Source: Alphaproteobacteria bacterium (GTDB taxonomy: Bacteria > Pseudomonadota > Alphaproteobacteria > Rickettsiales > UBA1997). From it: DNA of 6,482 nucleotides. This document shows, piece by piece, positions 1 to 4,935 of this stretch; position 1 is the stretch's first letter, and every line of letters begins with the position of its first letter. The notes beneath the pieces were generated by a model. That model had not been told where the DNA came from. It ran no database searches and saw only the letters and a program-made list of their open reading frames with translations. Both the position numbers and the translations under genes were made by a program. The DNA lies in the NCBI GenBank assembly GCA_016869695.1, contig VGDN01000062.1:1-6482 (forward strand). Reading direction: 5' to 3'.

Positions 1-22
1 ATATTTTTTCCAGCGCTTTCAC
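1..22 (-). CDS. 5' end of an unidentified gene cut by the left edge
   Basis: Seven codons are visible, starting at GTG and reading MKALEKI. The start is chosen because a near-perfect Shine-Dalgarno AGGAGGT lies 6 nt upstream, the strongest ribosome binding site in the window. The gene lies 41 nt beyond the Fic stop codon on the same strand, so it may be the last visible member of the ruvA-ruvB-fic unit or may have its own promoter in the AT-rich gap. Too little is visible to name a product. Confidence 0.6.
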
Positions 23-28
23 GATTTT

Positions 29-35
29 ACCTCCT
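29..35 (-). promoter_or_regulatory. Shine-Dalgarno site of the left-edge gene
   Basis: On the minus strand AGGAGGT is followed by a 6-nt spacer and GTG. This decides the start of the truncated gene. Just upstream the minus strand reads TATATTTATACC, which could hold a -10 box, but I see no convincing -35 element, so I do not call a promoter. Confidence 0.65.
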
Positions 36-63
36 ATTTTGTAAGGTATAAATATACTCTAAA

Positions 64-1215
64 TTATTTCTCGAGCAGATCTAGATATCCATCAAACCTA
101 AAAAGCTTATTTCTTTTTTGCTTGGTTTCGAGCTTGAGAATCTCGAGCTTGATTAGTTTTTGGATGATTGAATTGGCGGTGTTGTAGCTGACATTAAGTG
201 CATTTTGCAGTTCAGTAATGCTGATAACCGGAAATTGAAATAACGCTGCCAAGGCTTGATTTGCCTGGGTTTCTGGTAAGCTAAAATTTTTGGAACTAGT
301 GATTTTTTTGCTTAGCTGTTTTTCTAATTTTTCAATTGCTTGCGCCCGTTTGCAGGCGTCAATCCCGCTTTCCTTGATGGCCTCGAGATAAAATTTAATC
401 CAACCCTCAAAATCACCTTTGCTACGCACCGAATCTAGCTTCTCGTAATATTTGGCACGATGTTTTTTGAAGTAAGTTGATGGGTAAATAATTGGCGCGT
501 GGATCACTTTTTCTTGAACCAACATCAAAACAATCAGCAGCCGACCGATACGGCCATTACCATCTAAAAAAGGGTGAATCGTTTCAAACTGCACATGCGC
601 TAAACCCGCTTTAATTAAGGCGGGAAGTGAGTTGTCGTTATTAATAAATTTTTCTAAATCAGAAATTAATCCTGCGACTTTATTTGCTGGCGGCGGGGTA
701 AGTTTTCCGACCTTTACTTGTTGTTTGCGATATTGTCCGGGACTTGCCTTCTCGCCGCCTCCTCCGCTCATCAAAGTTTTGTGCGCTGACAAAATAACTC
801 GCGAAACAATTGGAAAATTCTGCTTTTGCACCAAATCAAGCGCAGCCTCTAGAGCCCTACCATAATTCAAAACCAACTGGGTTTGTTTGCTTTGTTTGGA
901 GATGGTTTGATTAGCGGAAACTTCGTTGGTGAACACATCAAGCATTGTGGTGTGAATTCCTTCAATCGCCGAAGAAAGCAGCGCTTCCTTCAAACAATAG
1001 ACTTTCACAAAACGCTCAACACTCGGCACGCGATCAGACATCTCATTTAAAGCCCCCAAGGCTTGCATCGCTTCTCCATAAAGCTCGATTAACTCTACAT
1101 CAAAATCGAAAGCCGGATTTTTCGGCGGCAAAGGAAAAGGAAGAAAAAATTCCAACTCACCAAGTTTTTGGTAAACTCCGGTTTGGCGTTGATTTTCTGG
1201 GAGATCAGATGGCAT
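64..1215 (-). CDS. Fic-domain protein (probable AMPylator), class II, with C-terminal winged helix
   Basis: This 383-residue protein is a full-length Fic enzyme of the Fic_N-Fic-HTH type. Fic enzymes usually transfer AMP from ATP to a hydroxyl side chain of a target protein or of themselves. The core motif is intact at residues 214-225 (HPFLDGNGRIGR), with catalytic His214 and the phosphate-binding GNGR. Upstream, SSAIEG at 81-86 fits the inhibitory (S/T)xxxE(G/N) motif, with Glu85 as the inhibitory glutamate. An N-terminal inhibitory helix makes this class II, self-regulated and needing no separate antitoxin. The flap region lies near 150-172. Residues about 325-365 look like a helix-turn-helix (ITELQNALNVSYNTANSIIQKL), which may bind DNA. 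Domain order and length resemble Shewanella SoFic. The gene lies 62 bp after ruvB on the same strand. I see no good Shine-Dalgarno before the ATG. The target cannot be told from sequence. Confidence 0.9.
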   Translation of the reverse strand: MPSDLPENQRQTGVYQKLGELEFFLPFPLPPKNPAFDFDVELIELYGEAMQALGALNEMSDRVPSVERFVKVYCLKEALLSSAIEGIHTTMLDVFTNEVSANQTISKQSKQTQLVLNYGRALEAALDLVQKQNFPIVSRVILSAHKTLMSGGGGEKASPGQYRKQQVKVGKLTPPPANKVAGLISDLEKFINNDNSLPALIKAGLAHVQFETIHPFLDGNGRIGRLLIVLMLVQEKVIHAPIIYPSTYFKKHRAKYYEKLDSVRSKGDFEGWIKFYLEAIKESGIDACKRAQAIEKLEKQLSKKITSSKNFSLPETQANQALAALFQFPVISITELQNALNVSYNTANSIIQKLIKLEILKLETKQKRNKLFRFDGYLDLLEK

Positions 1216-1230
1216 TTGGAATTGGATGGA

Positions 1231-1289
1231 TTGAAATAAGGACTTAACTTTCTGAATTTATTTCAATTAACAATCACTTATTGAAATAA
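1231..1289. repeat. Three copies of TTGAAATAA around the ruvB-fic junction
   Basis: TTGAAATAA occurs at 1231-1239 and 1281-1289, and its exact reverse complement TTATTTCAA lies between them at 1258-1266. The 1281-1289 copy encodes the last residues of RuvB (Leu-Phe-Gln). Neighbouring copies could pair into alternative 9-bp stems in the leader RNA of the fic gene. The stems are almost pure A/T and therefore weak, and chance in AT-rich DNA is a real alternative. Confidence 0.35.
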
Positions 1290-2267
1290 CCCCAGATGTT
1301 TCCAAGCAATTTCTGTCAACACCCGACCTCGTGGGGTTTTTTCAACAAAGCCGCGCTGAATCAAAAATGGCTCGATTGTGTCTTCGACGGAATCTTTCTC
1401 TTCCGAAATTGCTGAAGCGATTGTGTCGATTCCAACTGGTCCGCCGCGATAATTTTCGGCGATGAATTTGAGGTAGCGGTAGTCGGAAGAATCGAGGCCG
1501 ATTGAATCAATTTCTAGGCGACGAAGCGAGGTGTCGGCGATTTTTTTGGTGACTAATTTTTCATTTTCTGCGGAAGCAAAATCGCGAACGCGTTTGAGCA
1601 ATCGAATCGCGATTCGCGGGGTTCCGCGTGATCTTTTGGCGATTTCGAGAGCGGCGTCTTTTTCGATTTCAATTCCTAAAATTTTCGCGTCGCGCAGCAC
1701 GATTTGTTGGAGCTCCAAATCAGAATAAAAGTTCAAACGCAGTGGAATTCCGAAGCGGTCTTTGAGTGGATTGGCGACCAATCCGATTCGCGTCGTCGCG
1801 CCAACTAAAGTGAATTTCGGCAAATCAATTTTAATCGCTCGCGCTGCCGGACCTTCGCCGATAATGATATCGAGCTTGAAGTCCTCCATCGCGGCGTAGA
1901 GCACTTCCTCGACGTTTTTGTTGAGGCGGTGAATCTCATCAATGAAGAGCACGTCACCCTGCTGTAAGTTAGTTAAAATCGCCGCTAAATCGCCGGATTT
2001 ACTAATCACCGGCCCCGCCGTTCCTTTAAATCCGACACCCATTTCATGAGCGATAATCTGCGCGAGCGTAGTCTTACCAAGCCCTGGCGGGCCATAAAAC
2101 AAAGCATGATCCAAAACATCTCCGCGGTTTTTGGCGGCACGAATGAAGATCTCGAGATTCTCTTTCAGCTTTTCTTGCCCCAAAAAATCTACAAGAAAAC
2201 TCGGGCGCAGGATGTTTTCGTTGCGGTCTTCTTCTTGCTTGATGGGAGCGAGGTTTTCGTTCTTCAT
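1278..2267 (-). CDS. ruvB: Holliday junction branch migration ATPase RuvB
   Basis: RuvB is the hexameric AAA+ motor that, with RuvA, drives branch migration of Holliday junctions in recombinational repair and at stalled forks. The 329-residue protein has the normal family length. Visible motifs are Walker [10 protein letters not shown] (59-67), Walker B with DEIH (110-113), sensor I GATTR (156-160), the arginine-finger segment DRFG with Arg171, and sensor II RGTPRIA (214-220). The C-terminal winged helix ends in [19 protein letters not shown]. No key residue is missing. Its ATG overlaps the ruvA stop by 1 nt (TAATG), which suggests translational coupling and a fixed RuvA:RuvB ratio. The wording of the conserved blocks resembles rickettsial and other alphaproteobacterial RuvB. 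Confidence 0.98.
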   Translation of the reverse strand: MKNENLAPIKQEEDRNENILRPSFLVDFLGQEKLKENLEIFIRAAKNRGDVLDHALFYGPPGLGKTTLAQIIAHEMGVGFKGTAGPVISKSGDLAAILTNLQQGDVLFIDEIHRLNKNVEEVLYAAMEDFKLDIIIGEGPAARAIKIDLPKFTLVGATTRIGLVANPLKDRFGIPLRLNFYSDLELQQIVLRDAKILGIEIEKDAALEIAKRSRGTPRIAIRLLKRVRDFASAENEKLVTKKIADTSLRRLEIDSIGLDSSDYRYLKFIAENYRGGPVGIDTIASAISEEKDSVEDTIEPFLIQRGFVEKTPRGRVLTEIAWKHLGLFQ

Positions 2268-2884
2268 TAAAATTTATTTTTGCTAAGTTCGCGAAGTGAA
2301 GAAGTGATCAAATTTTCGAGAGTAATTTTTGGATTTTCTTCGATTAGAAAATTAATTACACGCAAACAGTCGTGCTTTTTGTAACCAAGATTCTCTAAGG
2401 CCGAGAGCGCGTCGCTGGCGATTTTATTTTCGGAAATTTGTTGGGTGTTAATTGGAGTTGAGACAGCAATTCCGAGTTTTTTAGGGCTGTCTTTTAACTC
2501 TGTCACCAAGCGGCTGGCAAGCTTCGGGCCGATTCCGGAGATTTGGGAGAAAGTTTTAATGTCGGAGGAAATTAATGCTTTGGCGAGATCTTCAATCATT
2601 AAAGCGCTCAAGATTTTTTGGCCCATTTTTGCGCCGACGCCTTGAACTTTTGTAAGCTCGAGAAACCAGATCTTTTCTACTTCCGAGGCAAATCCGTAAA
2701 GCTCGATTGCGTCTTCTTTGACAACGGTTTCAATAGTTAATGAAACTTCTTTTTCGCGCGGAAATTGACGTAAAAATCCTGCTGTTTTTTGCGACAAAAA
2801 AACCACGTAACCAACGCCAGCAACGTCAATCACGCACTTGTCGTCGGAGATTGAATCAATAAAACCGCGAAGTTTCCCGATCAT
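2267..2884 (-). CDS. ruvA: Holliday junction DNA-binding protein RuvA
   Basis: RuvA forms tetramers that hold the four-way junction in a square and recruit RuvB. The 205-residue protein has all three expected parts: an N-terminal OB fold starting MIGKLRGFI (1-65), a middle domain with two helix-hairpin-helix motifs ([13 protein letters not shown] at 80-92 and [12 protein letters not shown] at 115-126), and, after a linker, a C-terminal domain (about 153-200, [20 protein letters not shown]) that contacts RuvB. It precedes ruvB with a 1-nt overlap. The start is the canonical MIGKLRG, yet I see no Shine-Dalgarno before it. Only 14 bp separate it from divergent lipB, so its promoter must lie inside the lipB coding region. 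Confidence 0.97.
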   Translation of the reverse strand: MIGKLRGFIDSISDDKCVIDVAGVGYVVFLSQKTAGFLRQFPREKEVSLTIETVVKEDAIELYGFASEVEKIWFLELTKVQGVGAKMGQKILSALMIEDLAKALISSDIKTFSQISGIGPKLASRLVTELKDSPKKLGIAVSTPINTQQISENKIASDALSALENLGYKKHDCLRVINFLIEENPKITLENLITSSLRELSKNKF

Positions 2885-2898
2885 AAAATTTGGATTAA

Positions 2899-3546
2899 AT
2901 GAGTATTAATAATGTTGAGTGGCACGTCAGTAAGGAGCCAGTGCATTTTGCGGAGGCAATAAGTTTCATGCAAAAGCGTGTGGATGAAATCATCGCCGGC
3001 ACGGCGCCAGAGATGATTTGGATCTTGGAGCATCATCCAGTTTACACCGCCGGCATCAGCGCTAATGATGCGGATTTGCTGGCCAAAACCGATATCCCGA
3101 TTTTCAAAACTAATCGCGGCGGCAAATACACTTACCACTGTCCAGGTATGAAAATTATTTACGTAATGCTCGATCTAAGAAAGTTCTTTGCACCTGAGCA
3201 GCCAGATGTGGCACGCTTTGTCGAGTTTCTAGAAAATTGGGTGATCAAAATTTTAGCCGATTTCGGCATTAAGGCAGGATTAAAAAAAGGCATGATTGGC
3301 ATTTGGGCTGGCGACAAAAAAATCTCCGCACTCGGCATCAAACTAAAAAAATGGGTGAGTTACCACGGCATTGCCATCAATATCAGCCCAGATTTGGCAG
3401 GCTTCCAACACATCATCCCCTGCGGCATTAAAGAATTTGGCGTGACCTCAATGCAGGAAATTTTGGGAGAGGTAAGCGAGAAAAATCTGCTAAAATCAAT
3501 CAGAAGACATTTTGAAGATTCACGCATTTTGCTGTTAAACTCGTGA
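2899..3546 (+). CDS. lipB: Octanoyl-[acyl-carrier-protein]:protein N-octanoyltransferase LipB
   Basis: LipB moves octanoate from acyl carrier protein to the lipoyl domains of 2-oxoacid dehydrogenases and GcvH. LipA then inserts sulfur. The 215-residue protein fits the family. Residues 44-52 (EHHPVYTAG) and the RGG motif at 73-75 line the substrate tunnel. The catalytic pair is visible as Lys141 in KISALG and Cys175 in IIPCG, with WVSYHGIAINISPDL between them. The oddity is the signature segment: residues 78-84 read TYHCPGM where most LipB proteins have TYHGPGQ, so the usual Gly and Gln are Cys81 and Met84. No strong Shine-Dalgarno precedes the ATG. The last ten codons and the stop lie inside a hairpin repeat that continues into the gap. 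No lipA is in view. Confidence 0.95.
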   Translation: MSINNVEWHVSKEPVHFAEAISFMQKRVDEIIAGTAPEMIWILEHHPVYTAGISANDADLLAKTDIPIFKTNRGGKYTYHCPGMKIIYVMLDLRKFFAPEQPDVARFVEFLENWVIKILADFGIKAGLKKGMIGIWAGDKKISALGIKLKKWVSYHGIAINISPDLAGFQHIIPCGIKEFGVTSMQEILGEVSEKNLLKSIRRHFEDSRILLLNS

Positions 3547-3600
3547 ATCTGTTGGAAAAAAATCAGTGATTCACGTGTTTTTAGCCAAAACTCGTGAATT
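3516..3600. repeat. Two hairpin units with a 51-bp period at the end of lipB
   Basis: Unit 1 has arms AGATTCACG (3516-3524) and CGTGAATCT (3542-3550), a perfect 9-bp stem with a 17-nt loop. Unit 2 has arms ATTCACG (3569-3575) and CGTGAAT (3593-3599), extended inward after one T-T mismatch by GTTTT (3577-3581) and AAAAC (3587-3591). Left arms start at 3517 and 3568, and the right-hand 12-mer AAACTCGTGAAT at 3537 and 3588, so the whole unit repeats exactly 51 bp apart. The right arm of unit 1 can also pair with the left arm of unit 2. Unit 1 contains the final codons and stop of lipB. Confidence 0.75.
3556..3600 (-). terminator. Possible intrinsic terminator for leftward (xerD) transcription
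   Basis: Read on the minus strand, the unit 2 stem (3568-3600) is followed after five bases by seven T residues (plus-strand A tract 3556-3562). That order, stem then T tract, is what an intrinsic terminator needs. The stem is not very GC-rich and it lies about 110 bp past the xerD stop, so this is tentative. In the rightward direction no T tract follows either hairpin. Confidence 0.35.
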
Positions 3601-3667
3601 TAAAATGAACTGTCGAGAAGACTTACTGGCGATGGGACTAACACTGGCAAGGGATCAAGTGGTTAAG

Positions 3668-3697
3668 CAAGATTTTTGCCCGCGGGCAAAAATCTTG
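3668..3697. repeat. 30-bp perfect palindrome downstream of xerD
   Basis: The left half CAAGATTTTTGCCCG (3668-3682) is followed immediately by its exact reverse complement CGGGCAAAAATCTTG (3683-3697), with no spacer. It lies 11 bp beyond the xerD stop, in the convergent gap with lipB. As RNA it would fold into a strong hairpin, but the T run precedes the GC core and the A run follows it on both strands, opposite to an intrinsic terminator. A DNA-level protein-binding palindrome, a repeat of the REP type or an RNA-stabilising 3' hairpin are all possible. Confidence 0.8.
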
Positions 3698-3708
3698 GAA
3701 AAACGTTC

Positions 3709-4731
3709 TTACAACTTCCCCAGTGGATGATGCTTGAGCACCAGCTCCCGTAGCTTCGAGTCAAGAATGTGGGTGTAGATCTCGGTGGTCGAAATATCGC
3801 TGTGACCGAGCAGCTCCTGCAACACGCGCAGATCAACTCCGTTGTTAAGTAAGTGGGTAGCAAATGAGTGACGAATGACGTGGGGATGAACGCGGTCGGG
3901 ATCAATGCAGGCCTTAATCGCCAGCTGTTTAAGCATTTTGTGAAAAGCCTGCCTAGATAGATGTTGACCCTTCACATGACTGGGAAAAAGCCACGCCGAG
4001 CCATTATGTGTTTTCAAATATTCCAACAGCTTCACGATTGCCGGCTTATTGAGTGGCGCGATTCGCTCCTTCTCCCCCTTTCCCTTCACCAACAAATAAT
4101 TCCGTAAAGTCTTGCCCTCGCGCTGAATCGCAGCGGTTGGAAGCGACACCAACTCACTCACCCGCAACCCTGCCGCATAAAGAATCTCTAGCATGCAAGC
4201 GAGTCGTGAATCCTCTTCCGCCTCCTTCAACATTCGCAAAATCTCTTCTTCGGTTAGAAATTTTGGCAGTTTTGCTTCCCGCTTTGGAGTCTCTAAATTC
4301 AAGGCCGGATTCGCTTTGATGACATTCTCGTTTTGTAGAAATTTAAAAAAATTTTTTAGGCAAGAAATCTTGCGCGCAACCGAAGCGGCTTTCAGTTTTT
4401 GTTGGTGAAGAGTGAGTAAATAATCTTTAAGAAGCTGCGTCGTTGCCTGCTCGATAGCGATTTGTTTTTCATCCAAAAATTTTGTGAAGAGTTCGAGATC
4501 CTTACCGTAAGAAGCAATCGTGTTCGCTGCGAGACCATCCTCAACCTGCAACTTAGTCAGAAAGCGCTCACAATCTCGCTGTGGTGAACCAGATACAAGG
4601 CTCTGCGAGAACCGCAGCGGAGGCGTATCTGGACATACGGTGAGCAGTGGAAGCGCAGCAGAGCCTTGTAGCTGGCCATCCGCAGGTAGAGATTGTGAGC
4701 GCTTTCTTAGAAAATCAGAAACCTTTGTCAT
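3709..4731 (-). CDS. xerD: Site-specific tyrosine recombinase XerD carrying an in-frame insertion
   Basis: XerD acts with XerC at the dif site, under FtsK control, to resolve chromosome dimers. The catalytic set is complete: Arg190 (AAGLRVSEL), Lys216 or Lys218 (VKGKGEKER), His284 and Arg287 (HVIRHSF), His310 (LLGHSD) and the nucleophile Tyr319 (EIYTH). The N-terminal SAM-like domain runs from about 57 to 145. The end HHPLGKL favours XerD over XerC. At 340 residues it is about 50 longer than usual. The excess is residues 9-58, encoded by the palindromic element at 4559-4708. Removing it joins MTKVSDFL to TKLQVEDGLAANTIASY, a normal XerD start. The ATG at 4731 is favoured because MTKVSDFL matches family N-termini. 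A later start such as TTG at residue 61 is possible if the insertion blocked the original start. A small membrane ORF overlaps the first 17 nt. Confidence 0.93.
   Translation of the reverse strand: MTKVSDFLRKRSQSLPADGQLQGSAALPLLTVCPDTPPLRFSQSLVSGSPQRDCERFLTKLQVEDGLAANTIASYGKDLELFTKFLDEKQIAIEQATTQLLKDYLLTLHQQKLKAASVARKISCLKNFFKFLQNENVIKANPALNLETPKREAKLPKFLTEEEILRMLKEAEEDSRLACMLEILYAAGLRVSELVSLPTAAIQREGKTLRNYLLVKGKGEKERIAPLNKPAIVKLLEYLKTHNGSAWLFPSHVKGQHLSRQAFHKMLKQLAIKACIDPDRVHPHVIRHSFATHLLNNGVDLRVLQELLGHSDISTTEIYTHILDSKLRELVLKHHPLGKL
4559..4708. repeat. 150-bp palindromic element inserted in frame in xerD (RPE- or MITE-like)
   Basis: The ends are perfect 19-bp inverted repeats: AGAAAGCGCTCACAATCTC (4559-4577) and its reverse complement (4689-4707). 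Inside is a second stem, CCAGATACAAGGCTCTGC (4589-4606) with 4658-4675, 18 bp with one mismatch. A small CGTAT/ATACG hairpin (4624-4628 and 4635-4639) sits in the middle. The whole element folds as one long imperfect hairpin. Its length is a multiple of three and it has no stop in the xerD frame, encoding residues 9-58. A short duplication (TTTCT, or the codons for Phe-Leu on both sides) may mark the insertion. A hand count gives about 56% G+C against about 38% in the 50 bp beyond its xerD-start end. No transposase is present. In-frame palindromic insertions are known in Rickettsia (RPE families). I do not recognise this as a named family. Confidence 0.85.
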
Positions 4732-4879
4732 CTTCGGGAAGGCAGATATTTACTTGGTTGGCGATGTTTAACAGCATTACAACTTCCTTCTGCGGCACTT
4801 TGAAATCACCGGTAAAAAGAAAAGTAAGTAGAAAAAGAGTCACACTTGCAATCAGCCCGAGAGCTACCCTCAACGACAT
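4715..4879 (-). CDS. Possible 54-residue single-pass membrane protein
   Basis: The ORF reads MSLRVALGLIASVTLFLLTF at its start, with a basic residue before a hydrophobic segment at about 5-22, then a 30-residue polar tail ending CLPEDDKGF. That suggests a small inner-membrane protein with one helix. It reads into xerD, sharing 17 nt with the xerD start in another frame, the kind of overlap seen in coupled genes. The frame stays open further upstream, but those residues are low-complexity (IKSKIKNQKSK) and come from the repeat-rich leader, so the ATG at 4879 is preferred. No Shine-Dalgarno is visible. I do not recognise a family. It could instead be unused leader sequence. Confidence 0.4.
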   Translation of the reverse strand: MSLRVALGLIASVTLFLLTFLFTGDFKVPQKEVVMLLNIANQVNICLPEDDKGF

Positions 4880-4889
4880 TTTTGATTTC

Positions 4890-4935
4890 TGATTTTTGAT
4901 TTTAGATTTGATGAATGACCAAAAATCAAAAATCA
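4890..4935. repeat. 14-bp inverted repeat between the divergent starts
   Basis: TGATTTTTGATTTT (4890-4903) and its exact reverse complement AAAATCAAAAATCA (4922-4935) are separated by 18 nt. The surrounding TTTTTGATTTC/TGATTTTTG stretch is also a short direct repeat. The site lies between the leftward small ORF and the rightward protease. Its right arm is inside the first codons of the protease as annotated. It could be an operator or merely AT-rich low-complexity DNA. Confidence 0.5.

Noticed and set aside
2906..2933. Promoter for ruvA inside lipB (TATTAA preceded by TTACTG on the minus strand)
   Set aside because: The -35 candidate matches the consensus at too few positions and the spacing is arbitrary in AT-rich DNA.
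2881..3138. Leftward 85-codon frame opposite lipB
   Set aside because: It is antisense to well-conserved lipB codons and has no recognisable features.
3601..3660. Imperfect repeat ACTGGCGATGGGA / ACTGGCAAGGGAT in the lipB-xerD gap
   Set aside because: The copies are short and diverged, and nothing else in the stretch supports a gene or RNA.
3668..3697. Palindrome as an intrinsic terminator of xerD
   Set aside because: The T run comes before and the A run after the GC core on both strands, and no T tract follows the hairpin, so the usual terminator order is absent.
3668..3697. Palindrome as a dif site for XerCD
   Set aside because: dif sites have two 11-bp arms rich in TTAT/ATAA around a short central spacer. 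This GC-centred spacerless palindrome does not match.
3663..3905. Leftward 80-codon frame at the xerD 3' end
   Set aside because: It is an out-of-frame shadow of the XerD catalytic domain with a composition unlike real proteins.
4520..4771. Rightward 83-codon frame through the xerD insertion
   Set aside because: It is open because the element is palindromic and runs antisense to xerD. Its flanks resemble no protein, so I treat it as a by-product of the element.
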